From CAVUBL01 sp963739795 (GTDB taxonomy: Bacteria; Acidobacteriota; Thermoanaerobaculia; Multivoradales; DATKCC01), in contig CAVUBL010000011.1 in assembly GCA_963739795.1 (NCBI GenBank), positions 434,001 through 498,000 on the forward strand: a DNA stretch of 64,000 nucleotides, read 5' to 3'. A model generated the notes under the pieces. The model was not told the origin of the DNA, made no database searches, and worked only from the letters and a program-made list of their open reading frames with translations. Of the stretch, positions 51,601-61,792 are shown one piece after another. A program made the position numbers and the translations under genes. The first letter of the stretch is position 1; each line of letters starts with the position of its first letter.

Positions 51601-54197
51601 AGCTCGTGGGCGGGCGCCGGTTTGCCGTCCGGCGTCACGGCGACGTAGTCGAGCGCCACCTCCTGCCCGGGCTGGGGAGAGCCGTTTCCGGCCCGCCGGA
51701 GCCCGACGTAGTACGGGTAGGGGTGGACGGGCACGGTGGTCCGCGCGGCGACGCCGCGGCCCCCCTGCTCGCTCACCCGGGCGGTGATCACGGCCTGGAG
51801 GCTCGACGGCGGCTCGAGGCCGGCGGGGATCGAGGTCGAGAAGCTCCGGTGGCCGCTCTCGTCGAGGGTCTCCTCGGAGGAGAGGATCTCCCGGGGGTCG
51901 AGGTTGCGCTCGTCGTTGCGGAACGAGTAGCCCTCGAACCCCTTGGGACGGAAGTCGGCGGGGACGAGGCGCACCCGGGCCTCGACCGGCAGCGAGGCCG
52001 CCGGCGGCCCGAAGAGGTAGCTGCTCGCCACGTCGAAGGCCAGGTCCTGACCGGGGCCCGGACCTGAGCCGGGAGCCTTCTCGCCCGGCGCGATCTCCAC
52101 CTTGATCCGGTCCGGGATGAACTCCTCCACCTGGAAGTGGTAGCGGCCGATGACCTGCTCTCCGACCTCGAGCTCCAGGGTGTGGGTGCCGGTGAGGGCG
52201 TACGGCGGGAGGTCCAGCTTGAACGGGGCGAGGCCGCGCTCGTCGATCTTCACCGTCCGGGTCTCGACCTCGAGCCCCCGCGGGTCCCGGTGGCGAAGGA
52301 GCGCCGGCATGGCCGGGGCCGGACGGAGCGCCCCGTCGCGGACGATGGCCAGGCCGTCGAGCGTCTCGCCCGGCCGGTAGAGGTCCCGCTCGCCGTAGAG
52401 GAAGGCCGAGTAGCCGTCGGCCGCCGACGGCGCACCGCCTACCTCGAGCCCGGTGGTGTCGATCCCCATCCGGTCCAGAGCGACGAAGGTGAAGTCCTCC
52501 CCCTTCTCGACCTTGACCAGGTAGGGGCGGTTCTCCTCCAGCCGGGCGGCGTCCCGGAAGCGCCAGAAGCCGTCCGCGTCGGTCCGGCCCTGGGCGATGG
52601 TCTGGTTCTGGTCCGAGACCAGGGTCACGCGGGCGCCGGCGATCGGCGCCAGGGTCCGCACGGAGGAGACCCAGGCCAGGACCTCCCCCGGCGCCTGCTT
52701 GACCACCGTGCCCAGGTCGGTCAGGAGGAGCCAGCGCTGGGCCGCCTGCCACTGGCCGGGCCGGGAGACGAGCACCCGGTAGAGGCCCGGCTGGTCCGGC
52801 GCGCCGGAGGGGCTCCCGTGCTCCTTGAAGTAGCCGGAGAGGTAGCGGCCGATGGGCAGCACCGTCTTGCCCCGGGTGTTGGGGGCGGCGTTCACCTGGA
52901 TCGTCTCGTCGACGATCCGGTCGCCGAAGGTGTGCTGGATCTGGGAGCCGGAGTAGGCCGAGTCCGAGCCCAGGAGGTCGGCGTAGTCGAACAGGAAGAA
53001 GAGGTTGTTGGCGTAGGCCCGGTCGATGGCGAGCTCGAAGCGGTCCACGTTCACCGACTGGACGGCGACGTTGCGCTCGCCGCTCGCCGAGAGGGAGCTG
53101 CCCTGGCTCTCGAAGTCGAGGCTCGGCGGGAGGTTCTCCAGGGTGACCTTGGTCTCGTACGGCTCGGGCAGGCTCGCCCCGTCCTCGGCCGGCAAGCCGG
53201 CGGCGATCGCCAGGGCGTAGGTCCCGCCCGGCTGGAAGGCGCCGGTCAGGGTGAGGCTGTTGCCCTGGGCCGAGGCGCGGTACTTCGTCTCGGGCGTCAC
53301 CTCGAGGTACTTGCCCGCCAGGCGGGGGTCGACGCGGGACGAGAGCTCGATCTGGACCGTCGACTCCTCGAGCCCCGGGGTGCTCGTCACCTCGCGCACC
53401 GCCAGCCGGTCGCGGGAGCCCAGGGGGATCTCCCGCACCGCGTCCTCGCCCAGGGGGGCGTTGCCCACCGACGGCGTCAGCGCGCCGCCCACCACCAGCC
53501 GCAGGGACCGCGCGGCCTTCTGCTTCTGGACCTCGCCGGTCCGGAAGGTGATCACCGGGCGGGTCCAGTAGACGTCCTCCAGCTCGACGTCGACGTTCGA
53601 ATCCTCGCCGGCGGCCGGGTCCGTGAGGTGGACGAGGGGGGCGAGCTGCGCCGGGTCGACCGGGTAGTTGAACTGGAGTCGGCCGCGGAGCGTCACCCGT
53701 CCGCCGCCCTGGGGCGACGGGACCTCCTGGACCGAGACCTGCTCCAGGAGGAAGCGGTCGGTCTCGAGCTCGAAGGTGGACTTGCCGGAGAGCGCCTGGC
53801 CCTTGGCGAGGAACCGCTCCGGGATCAGCGCCAGCTCACAGCGGCTGGCGACGGGGAAGCCGCCGCTCGGCTCGAAGCGCAGGACCTGTTCGTCGCGCCA
53901 GCGCCAGACCCCGGCCAGAGGTGGATCGAGGGTCGCCGGCGGCAGGCCCAGGATCTCCCCGGCCCGGTCCTTCGCCACCGGGCGGTCGAACAGGACGTCG
54001 ACGTACTTGCGACCCTGGCGGTCCAGCACCACGTCGAAGACCGACACCGCCTGAGCGCCCTTCTCGGCGGCCGCCGCCTCCCCGGTGCCGGTCCCGAGCG
54101 ACTGGGCCAGCCACAGCCCGCCGACGGTCACCAGGGCCGCCGCCAGGGCGGCGATGGTCCAGTCCTTCCAGTGCCAGGATGGTACGAGCGGTCTCAT
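48661..54197 (-). pseudogene. Bacterial alpha-2-macroglobulin (YfhM-like), interrupted by two frameshifts
   Basis: ATG 54197 is fixed by GGGAGG 7 nt upstream. A signal anchor is followed by many MG domains and the thioester motif CLEQ (GCLEQTV, about residue 1373). Length would be about 1844 aa if two extra bases are removed. After ...ASHVLDT (around 49766-49777) the correct reading moves to a second frame (LDYLGTQVLAKSSYGAAELE). Near 49665-49672 (GGG run) it moves again to the frame KADLATMDFLREKHLGE... and runs to 48661. Each change fits a single inserted base, both within 110 bp. These proteins trap proteases in the periplasm and work with PBP1C, encoded next. Mutation or sequencing error cannot be told apart here. 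Confidence 0.87.
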
Positions 54198-54510
54198 GGT
54201 CACGGCCTCCCGGGGGTGGGGTCTCTGTGGGGGCGACTCTACCTTCTCTTCTCTGTCGCTGGCGGCGGGTGTTGGCTCGGTGGAGGCCAGCGGCACCTCA
54301 CCGACTGAAGCCGGCCGAGCGAGGTCGCTCAGGCTGCGGGACGGGTCCTCGGGTCACCTCGAGGGCAAGGGACCCGATGGTCGCACAGAAGCGGCGGAGA
54401 GGTCTCGCGGGAGATCCGCCCCAGCCCTGATCTCCTGATTGAGCATTTCTATGCTATGGTGCCCTAAGACTTCAGGAGCGTAGATAAGAAAGCACGACTG
54501 ATGAGACTCC
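54198..54510. other. Divergent intergenic region with a locus-boundary repeat
   Basis: No gene. 54311-54340 (CCGGCCGAGCGAGGTCGCTC and flank) is repeated with a few changes at 62601-62630, and 54447-54468 (TTCTATGCTATGGTGCCCTA and flank) is repeated at 62738-62759. The second repeat holds an extended -10 (TGCTATGGT), so it probably drives the Rhs locus genes. Confidence 0.6.
54452..54460 (+). promoter_or_regulatory. Extended -10 promoter element, Rhs unit 1
   Basis: TGCTATGGT, the TGn-extended form of a -10 box, within a 22-bp block conserved at the second unit (62742-62750, TGCTATAGT). Weak -35. It lies about 50 nt before the fibre-like fragment gene. Confidence 0.45.
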
Positions 54511-54511
54511 C

Positions 54512-54817
54512 ATGTGCGGAAAGGTTGTCCGAGGACTGATAGTCGGAGTGTGTCTCGCAACGGTTCTGACGCTGCCGTTGGCAGCTCAGACCGGCAGCTT
54601 GTTCGTACGGAACGGTATGGTGGGCATCGGCACGTCGAGCCCCAACGTCCCGCTGGACATCGTCCGCAACGACTCCGGCCTGAGCACTGTCGTTCAGATC
54701 GATAACCAGGGCCCGGCTCGCATCACTTTCCACAACTTGACCACGTCAGGACAATGGTCCCTATCCTCGTCGCGGCCGCCATGGTTCCCTCCTCCAGTCG
54801 AAAGCTATCCGAGATGA
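54512..54817 (+). pseudogene. Truncated tail-fibre-like S74-chaperone protein
   Basis: 101 codons. Signal peptide then QTGSLFVRNGMVGIGTSSPNVPLDIVR, which parallels the start of the protein at 61793 (QTSGTLFVRDGKVGIGTSTP). Similarity stops near residue 75 and the frame runs into unrelated sequence, with the central part and the chaperone domain missing. A deletion or recombination with the neighbouring Rhs gene probably removed the rest. Confidence 0.65.
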
Positions 54818-54969
54818 GAGCTCGTCGGGCCGGGACTCGTCCCGCCCGATGGGCGGCTCAGAAGGTTCACGAATTGAAGCCATCAGCGATCGAAGAGATC
54901 GGTAGTCTCCGATCCGCGGGATCGAAAAGGACACAGGGTCTGGTCTAGAGAGTCGGTGGGAGGTCCGGA

Positions 54970-57900
54970 ATGACGAGTCGGAGAAGTGGGCAGCTCAGGT
55001 TGGCAAGATGTTTGGTCGCTGGAGTATCGCTTTGGGCCTTGGTTCCGAGTATGGCCCAGGGAGCGTACATATCGTGTACTGGCAGCCAGATCGCGTACGA
55101 CCAAACGGGCAACGGTCCGGACCTGGGCTCGTCGGAGATTTGTGACTACTGGGGCTTCTGCGAGCAGCCCGTGGTGACGGGCCCGACGTACACGATGAAC
55201 GTTCAAGGCTGCAACCCCTACTTCGGGAGCTGCGGGATGACGGCCACGTTCGACGTGGAGTTCGCGGGCAATCACCAGAACGATCCGGCGTCGGTGGGCT
55301 ACGGCTATAGCTGGGCGACGGAGGAGTTGTACTCGTCCGGCGGGTCGCTGGTCGGCGCGTGCGGAGTTCCGGGCCAGGTAATCCTGCAGGACTATGGAAC
55401 GGTGTACGTGACGGGCAGTGCGGACTGCTCCAATCCGAATGGCGGGAAGTACACCCTGAAGACGATCTCCTGCAAGGATGCGACCTCCGGCTACTGCACG
55501 AAGACGGAGACCTCGACGATCGACTTCGCACTGAGCGCCGGGTGTCTGGTGCCGCCGATGGAGAAGTGCGGGACCGGCGACCAGACCTGCCGCGACTGCA
55601 CGGGCGGCGGGACACCTCCGGACGGGAGCGGCCCGGGCTACGGCGGCCCGGGAGACCTCGCGACCGGTGGTGCGCGGCTTCGCTACGCGGCCGGTGGGGC
55701 CGGTCTTTCGGGCTTTCCCGGATCGACCTCGTGGAACGTGGAGCTGGGCAAGTTCTGGTCGGCCGAGTACCGGGAGCGGATCATCCCGGCGCCCGACGAG
55801 ACTCACGTCTACCTCATCACCGAGTACGGGACCTACCGCGAGTTCAAGTCTCTCAACACTTCGACGGGGGTCTACGGAGCGGCGAATCCGTCCTCGGAGA
55901 AGCGGACCTTGACCTGGACCGGCTCGGGCTGGACCCTGACGGACCTCGACGGGACGGTGGACGCCTTCGACGCGTCGGGGTACTGGCAGTCCACGACTCC
56001 GCCCGAGGGCTCCGCCTACGCCACGGTGGGCCACTACACCTCCGGGGTGCTGACGAGCGTCACGTTCCCGGACGGCCGGAGCGAGGAGTACACCTACTAC
56101 CCCGTAGGCGATCCCGCCGAGGGCAAGCTCGAGACGACCACCGAGTACGGGGTGGACGGCACAACCCACCTCCAGTCCTGGGTCTACCACTGGAGCGGCG
56201 ACGACCTGACTGAAATCGACCGGCCCGACGACACGGCGCTGCTGTTCGCCTACGACGCGGCGACGGGGTACCTGTCCAAGGTCACCCTGCAGGGTAGCGA
56301 CGGAACCTCGACTCGGGTGGTGAGGGCGTGGTCCTACGACACCGACGGCAAGATCGCTCAGGTCTGGAAGGGGGGAGACACACCGGCGGCGGGCACGGAG
56401 GTCTGGTCGTTCACCTATGACAGCTCGATGCAGACGACGGTCCAGGACCCCCTCGGCCAATCGATCACGTACACCTACGACCGGGACCCCACGAGCCAGA
56501 ACATCCGGATGACCCAGGTCGACGGTGACTGCCCGGTGTGCGGGATGGCGCCGAGCTCCCAGCTCACCTACGGCGACTCGAACAACCCATTGCTGCCCAC
56601 CGACATCACCGACGGACGTGGGGTGACGACTCACTTCGAGTACGACGCCTTCGGGCAGATGACTTCCCGTACCGAGGCTTCCGGTGACGCGACGTACCAG
56701 CGCACGACGTCGTGGACGCACACCGGGCCGTTCCCCGCGCTCGTGTCGGAGATCGACCAGCCCTCGGTCTCCGGCTCAGCCTCGTACCGCACGACATCCT
56801 GGGGCTACGACACTGCCGGGAACCCCACCAGTCGTACGATCTCCGGGGCCGAGTCCGGCTCCGCCTTCAGTTATCCGACGACCACGGAGTACAACACCGC
56901 CGGCCGGCCTCTGACGATCGACCCGCCGGGCTACACAACCACCGACCAGACGACCTTCACCTACGATTCGACCCGCGGTACGGGCGACCTCATCCCCCTC
57001 ACCCGGACCGATCCCCTCGTCGGCACCACCACGTTCGGCTACGACGAGCTCAACCGCCGGACCTCGGTGACCGACTCCAACGGGCTCGAAACCGACACGG
57101 CTTACGATGATTTGGGCCGGGCGACCGAGGTACGTCAGATCGGACCCAACACGCCGAGCGACGACCTCGTCACGACATACGACTACAACGCCTTCGGAGA
57201 TCGCTATCGAACAACGCTGCCCGCGGGCAACGTCATCGAGTATGGCTACGACTCGGCGGGCCGGATGACCTCGGTCGAGCGGCGGCCCGACTTCACCAGC
57301 CACGGCGATAGGGTGTTCTACACGTACAACGCCGCCGGCAACCGGACTCTGGAAGAGCGCCAACGGTGGAACTCGGGCAGCTCGAGCTGGGTCACCGTCT
57401 CGTCCACGGCGTATGACTATGCGAACCGCTGCCAGGTCGACCAGGTCCGGCAAGCGCCGGGCACGCCGGAGGAGGCGACAACAGCCTTCGACTACGACTG
57501 CGACGGGAACCTGGCCTCGGTCTGGGACCCGGATCACGATCGGAGCGTGGACCCTGCTACCAGTACCTACGCCTACGATCCCTTGAACCGGATCACGAGC
57601 ATCACCCAGCCCTGGGACCCCGCGGGCGGCTCGTCTGGCACCTCCGTGACCACCTACGGGTACGACGTCCAAGACCACCTGACCTCGGTGACCGATGCCG
57701 AGGGGAACGCGACGAGCTACACGTACTCGGACCGAGATCTCCTCACCGAAGAGGACTCGCCGGTCTCGGGCACGACGACCCACGCGTACAACGAGCACGG
57801 AGCGGAGACGAGCTCGACCGATTCTCGGGGAGTGACGGTGGATCGGACGTCCGACGAGCTCGACCGGATCACCTTCCTGGACTACTCCGACAATACCCTG

Positions 57901-59997
57901 GACACGACGTATGTCTACGATACGGCTCCGACATCGTGCAACGGTGCCACCTCTCCGGACGGTCGCCTCGCCTCGGTCACCCGCGACGGCCAGACGATAG
58001 ATTACTGCTACGACCACTTCGGCCGAACCACCCAGGATGGCGAGCTCGCGTATGCGTATGACGCCAATGGCAACCGGACAGGGGTCACCTACCCTGGAGG
58101 CGTGAGCGCGACCTACGGCTTCGACTATGCCGACCGCCAGACGAGCCTGGAGGTGACGACACCGGCCGGGGGCGCTACGCCCCACCCGGTGGTCTCGGCG
58201 GCGGGCTACCTGCCCTCGGGACCGCTCTCGAGCCTCGACCTGGGGAACGGAGCCGCCGAGACCCGGAGCTTCGACCAGCGCTACGTCCCGACGGCGATCA
58301 CCCTCTCCGGGCTCGCCGGAAGCGTCCCCGGCCGCACCTGGACCTACACCACCGACCCGGTGGGCAACGTCACCGACATCCTCGAGACCCCCGATTGCAC
58401 CGGAGGCTCATCGGTGGTCCTCGGAAGCCAGGTCGTCACCACGACCGAGACGTACACGTCGTGCGCCGACCTCGAGGCGGGCAACGGCTTCGATGTGGAA
58501 AGCCCCGGAGACGTCACCTTCCAGGCGCAGGACACGGTCATCCTCGACGACGGCTTCACGGTAGGCGACGCGGCCCAATTCACGGCCGACGCCGGCTCCC
58601 TCCCGTCTTACTCCGACCGGACCTTTACCTACCAGGAGCCACAGTACTTCCTGACCTCGGCCGACGGCCCCTGGGGCAGATTCGACTGGACCTACGACAA
58701 GATCGGCAACCGCCTCTCCGAGAGCCGGGACGGCGGAACGACCGCCGATGCATACGTCTACACGACCAACACCGGAGGCGGGAACACGCCCCTTCTCGAC
58801 ACCGTCAACCTCGCCGTCGGCGGCTCACGGGCCTACGCTTGGGACGCCGCAGGCAACCTCGATTCTGTTGCCCCAGGCGGGAACCTCGTCGACTTCTCCT
58901 TCGACGATGCGAGCCGCCTTGCGGCAGCCGACCGTACCAGCTCGGGAGGGGGCGCCACCGACTTCCTCTATGACGGCCGGGGCTTCCTCCGGAGCGCTGC
59001 GGAGACCTCGGGCGGCACCGCCTCCGTCACGCCCCTCTACGACTCGACGGGTCTTCTCCAGGCCCTGCGTCGCCAACCCAGCTCCACCAATCCGGTGGAT
59101 ACGACCTATGTCTTCTACCTCGCCGGGCGCCCGGTGGCCCAGCTCGAGATCGACGGCACCGGCGCCGAGACCTGGACCTATCTGACCACCGATCACCTGG
59201 GAACGCCCCTCGCGGCGACCGACCAGAGCGCGGCGATCACCTGGCAAGGAGGCTTCGAGCCCTTCGGCACCGACTACCAGGCCGGCACCGGCACTGGAGC
59301 CTCGGAGAACGGCATCACCCTCCGGCTCCCGGGCCAGTGGGTGGACGACTCCTGGGCCGACGCTACGTCCGGAGCCGGGGTCTTCTACAACGTCTGGCGG
59401 TGGTACTCGCCCAACATCGGGCGCTATACGAGGCCTGATCCTTGGGGTCTCGATCAGCCGGACGGCTTGGCTCTTCTCTATACGTATGCAGAGGCTCGTC
59501 CACTCCTGCTCACCGATCCAGAAGCACTGATACCCATACCTTACTGGCTTCTGCCGGATCCCACAGAGGCTGAGGATTGTTTCTACTGCCTTCTCGCGCG
59601 GTCGCATTATGGATTCGACTGTACCGAGCAAGCTGCCTGGCTGACCCTAACCTTCGGTAACAAGGGCCGCTTTCAGTACGGCTGCGACCTTTGGCCCCCC
59701 ACCGCCCAGGACAGCAAGACTTCCATCCCGGTGACGTTGCCACTTCCTGGGAGCATCGTCGCGCAGGCACACTCTCATCCGACCCGTTGCCCAAAGTACC
59801 GACGCGGGCCTGAACCCAGCGCTGGCGACAGGGAGACTGCGCGGACGCTCAACCGGCCCATCTTCACCGTCTCGCCGAACGGTGTCTGGCGGTACGACCC
59901 TGTTACCAACAAGCAACGACGTGTCCTGCCACCCAACTGGACCAACGGCCCCAAGAACCGGAACTGCAAGCCATGCGACGGAATCCACCAACCGTAG
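54970..59997 (+). CDS. Large secreted Rhs/YD-repeat protein with JAB/DUF4329-like C-terminal tip
   Basis: 1675 aa. Signal peptide (to about residue 30), a Cys-containing N-terminal domain (CTGSQIAYDQTGNG..., to about 210), then a long YD-repeat region (about 230-1490). Near residues 1157-1215 a short insert (TYTSCADLEAGNGFDVESPG) looks like a coat-hanger beta-stack seen in similar proteins. The Rhs core closes with YNVWRWYSPNIGRYTRPDP (about 1473-1491). The C-terminal tip carries H1601-x-H1603...S1617-x2-D1620 (AHSHP...PSAGD), the JAMM-type metal site of JAB/DUF4329-like toxin tips. The expected immunity gene follows, overlapping by 25 nt. Start ATG with GGAGG upstream, identical to the second copy's start region. 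Confidence 0.9.
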   Translation: MTSRRSGQLRLARCLVAGVSLWALVPSMAQGAYISCTGSQIAYDQTGNGPDLGSSEICDYWGFCEQPVVTGPTYTMNVQGCNPYFGSCGMTATFDVEFAGNHQNDPASVGYGYSWATEELYSSGGSLVGACGVPGQVILQDYGTVYVTGSADCSNPNGGKYTLKTISCKDATSGYCTKTETSTIDFALSAGCLVPPMEKCGTGDQTCRDCTGGGTPPDGSGPGYGGPGDLATGGARLRYAAGGAGLSGFPGSTSWNVELGKFWSAEYRERIIPAPDETHVYLITEYGTYREFKSLNTSTGVYGAANPSSEKRTLTWTGSGWTLTDLDGTVDAFDASGYWQSTTPPEGSAYATVGHYTSGVLTSVTFPDGRSEEYTYYPVGDPAEGKLETTTEYGVDGTTHLQSWVYHWSGDDLTEIDRPDDTALLFAYDAATGYLSKVTLQGSDGTSTRVVRAWSYDTDGKIAQVWKGGDTPAAGTEVWSFTYDSSMQTTVQDPLGQSITYTYDRDPTSQNIRMTQVDGDCPVCGMAPSSQLTYGDSNNPLLPTDITDGRGVTTHFEYDAFGQMTSRTEASGDATYQRTTSWTHTGPFPALVSEIDQPSVSGSASYRTTSWGYDTAGNPTSRTISGAESGSAFSYPTTTEYNTAGRPLTIDPPGYTTTDQTTFTYDSTRGTGDLIPLTRTDPLVGTTTFGYDELNRRTSVTDSNGLETDTAYDDLGRATEVRQIGPNTPSDDLVTTYDYNAFGDRYRTTLPAGNVIEYGYDSAGRMTSVERRPDFTSHGDRVFYTYNAAGNRTLEERQRWNSGSSSWVTVSSTAYDYANRCQVDQVRQAPGTPEEATTAFDYDCDGNLASVWDPDHDRSVDPATSTYAYDPLNRITSITQPWDPAGGSSGTSVTTYGYDVQDHLTSVTDAEGNATSYTYSDRDLLTEEDSPVSGTTTHAYNEHGAETSSTDSRGVTVDRTSDELDRITFLDYSDNTLDTTYVYDTAPTSCNGATSPDGRLASVTRDGQTIDYCYDHFGRTTQDGELAYAYDANGNRTGVTYPGGVSATYGFDYADRQTSLEVTTPAGGATPHPVVSAAGYLPSGPLSSLDLGNGAAETRSFDQRYVPTAITLSGLAGSVPGRTWTYTTDPVGNVTDILETPDCTGGSSVVLGSQVVTTTETYTSCADLEAGNGFDVESPGDVTFQAQDTVILDDGFTVGDAAQFTADAGSLPSYSDRTFTYQEPQYFLTSADGPWGRFDWTYDKIGNRLSESRDGGTTADAYVYTTNTGGGNTPLLDTVNLAVGGSRAYAWDAAGNLDSVAPGGNLVDFSFDDASRLAAADRTSSGGGATDFLYDGRGFLRSAAETSGGTASVTPLYDSTGLLQALRRQPSSTNPVDTTYVFYLAGRPVAQLEIDGTGAETWTYLTTDHLGTPLAATDQSAAITWQGGFEPFGTDYQAGTGTGASENGITLRLPGQWVDDSWADATSGAGVFYNVWRWYSPNIGRYTRPDPWGLDQPDGLALLYTYAEARPLLLTDPEALIPIPYWLLPDPTEAEDCFYCLLARSHYGFDCTEQAAWLTLTFGNKGRFQYGCDLWPPTAQDSKTSIPVTLPLPGSIVAQAHSHPTRCPKYRRGPEPSAGDRETARTLNRPIFTVSPNGVWRYDPVTNKQRRVLPPNWTNGPKNRNCKPCDGIHQP

Positions 59998-60605
59998 CTG
60001 CCCTCGCATTTTGCGTGATGGCCGCGCTATCACCGCTTGCCGCCGAGCAGCCCCAAGGTGCGGTCACCGCAGATTCCTGTATCGAAGAGCGCCTGACCGA
60101 CTTCTCGAAGGAGATGCGCGCTCCAGAGGCATCTCTCCGCGTCGGGGTTCGAATTCTCGACGATGCGTGTGGCCAGACGCTACAGATCGTCCTTGTTCAG
60201 ACGCCCGACGGTCAACTCTCGGCGCGGGCCATAGTTGCCGATCACCTCAAGGCTTCCGAACGGGCTGATCAACTCCTCAGGCAGAATCCAGACCTGCCAA
60301 GGAGTCGTCTCTGTCACGAGCTGCCACTGAAGAGCGTGAGCACCGCACCCTCAGACCTCGTGAAGCTCCGTCAGCTCGTCCAGAGACTACGTGGGCTCCG
60401 GATAAGCCCGATCCTCGAGCCCCTCCTGGTCCTCCATGGTTCACAGTATGAGATCCGGGTTGAGTCCGGAGTCTCTGAGGCCAAGTTCTCGTTCTACGGC
60501 ACAGAGGACACCTCTTCGGAGGACAGCCCGCAGCGACCACTCGAGCGCTGGAGTCAAGATCTCCGGAGCATCCTGGGACTTCAATGTCATGCGCCATCGA
60601 AATGA
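59973..60605 (+). CDS. Secreted protein, candidate immunity partner of the Rhs tip
   Basis: 210 aa, ATG overlapping the Rhs stop. A signal peptide ends near PLAAEQ. No known domain; the middle contains RLTDFSKEMRAPEASLRVGVR and two cysteines. Immediate overlap with a polymorphic-toxin-like gene end is the typical place for an immunity gene, and a periplasmic location fits a target in the envelope. Function is inferred from position only. Confidence 0.6.
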   Translation: MRRNPPTVAALAFCVMAALSPLAAEQPQGAVTADSCIEERLTDFSKEMRAPEASLRVGVRILDDACGQTLQIVLVQTPDGQLSARAIVADHLKASERADQLLRQNPDLPRSRLCHELPLKSVSTAPSDLVKLRQLVQRLRGLRISPILEPLLVLHGSQYEIRVESGVSEAKFSFYGTEDTSSEDSPQRPLERWSQDLRSILGLQCHAPSK

Positions 60606-61111
60606 CGGCCTCGCCCGGTGGGCCACCGGAGGCCTGCACCTACTACAACGTTTGGCGATGGCTCGAGCCGCAAACTGGTCGGTACACAAGACCGGATCCG
60701 CAGCAACCGCAGCAAGGCCAGTGGCCGGAGAACACATATGCCTATACAACAGAAAATCCACTGACCAACACAGACCCGTTGGGCTTGGCTAGACGGTGGT
60801 ACGCGCCGGGCGTTGTCTACAACAGTTGGCATCACTCAGTTTGCACCATCCTAGGCGAAGGCGAGTGCGCTGCCATCGAAACCAATCACCTCTCCAATCC
60901 TCTAGAGGATGCGGACTTTGTCCTTGTTCCTGCCACCTGCAAATGGATCAAGATAGCTGTGGGGGTTGCCACGGTTCGGAAGGATGGGACGGTGTACTTG
61001 CCGCCAGCGAGTAGATGGACCGGAGGAGGCCGCCAAGCGACTGAGGCGGAAAACGAAGCATTCAATAAGGCTTGTAAGGGGAACTGTGAATGCAACTATT
61101 GTGGTCATTGA
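60584..61111 (+). CDS. Orphan Rhs core end with a different C-terminal tip
   Basis: 175 codons. From about residue 20 the sequence YYNVWRWLEPQTGRYTRPDP repeats the closing block of the Rhs core (compare YNVWRWYSPNIGRYTRPDP). ENTYAYTTENPLTNTDPLGL is the classical Rhs boundary. The 110-residue tip that follows (LARRWYAPGVVYNSWHHSV... to CNCECNYCGH-like end with several Cys) is unrelated to the first tip. No own signal or good start codon exists, so this is a displaced tip or silent cassette that recombination could place on a complete Rhs gene. Confidence 0.75.
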   Translation: MSCAIEMTASPGGPPEACTYYNVWRWLEPQTGRYTRPDPQQPQQGQWPENTYAYTTENPLTNTDPLGLARRWYAPGVVYNSWHHSVCTILGEGECAAIETNHLSNPLEDADFVLVPATCKWIKIAVGVATVRKDGTVYLPPASRWTGGGRQATEAENEAFNKACKGNCECNYCGH

Positions 61112-61130
61112 TCCCAGAGGAAGTGTGACT

Positions 61131-61508
61131 GTGTCAAGGAAAGCCGTCCTGCTAGTGGTGGTGACGATACTTGCGGTGTCCCCTCTAGTGATCCGTGCGA
61201 CGGCCTCCCTATTTCTGACACACAAGTACGAGGAGCTGGTTAGGAATCGGCTCAGTCCGACTGTTCCGCTGGAACGGTTGAAAGTGAAGCGACGGACGGT
61301 CGACCAGATGATGAGACCACTTCGAAGCAGACCTTTAGCCGCTAGAAACTTGCCAAGGGTCTATGGTAGGCCATCTGCGATCCTGCATGGGTATGCCCTG
61401 GGGTATTACCTTCTGAGTCCGAAGATCTCAGGATGTGAACTCTACTTCGTGTTTGATGGGCCTCACGACTCAAGTACCCTGGTCGGCTACGTAGACTCTT
61501 GTGAATAA
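61131..61508 (+). CDS. Small membrane-anchored protein, candidate immunity for the orphan tip
   Basis: 125 aa from GTG 61131 (AGAGGA 9 nt upstream; GTG 61125 and 61086 are other choices). One N-terminal membrane helix (about 6-26), then a soluble domain (HKYEELVRNRLSPTVPLERL ... CELYFVFDG). No known family. Position right after the orphan Rhs tip suggests the matching immunity gene; inference only. Confidence 0.5.
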   Translation: MSRKAVLLVVVTILAVSPLVIRATASLFLTHKYEELVRNRLSPTVPLERLKVKRRTVDQMMRPLRSRPLAARNLPRVYGRPSAILHGYALGYYLLSPKISGCELYFVFDGPHDSSTLVGYVDSCE

Positions 61509-61790
61509 GTACCTGCAGACCTGCGGCACAGACCACCGAGCTGCCTCTGGAGCCAGAGGGACAGTAGATGTTCCTGGCGGGACGGTCGGTGGCTGCGGTC
61601 GGGGTCGAGGTCATCCTTGGAGTGGTCATCTAAAGACATCGTACCCGTCCCGGACTTCCGGACAGTGGGTCTCTTGGCTAGACCGCTTTCCACAGCGCTT
61701 CGAGCTTCAGCTCCCAAGAGCCCGATGGAGAAGCCCAGAGAGTACCTGTAGAGAGTGTGACGGCACATCAAACTCGTAGGAGGATAGAAG
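61509..61790. other. Intergenic region within the Rhs locus
   Basis: Nothing supported. Lower GC than the flanks and no long open frame with plausible content; may be remains of further tip cassettes. Confidence 0.4.
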
Positions 61791-61792
61791 CA

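Noticed and set aside
49782..54308. Long plus-strand open frames over the macroglobulin gene
   Set aside because: Low-complexity shadows of the minus-strand gene, which carries MG domains and a thioester motif.
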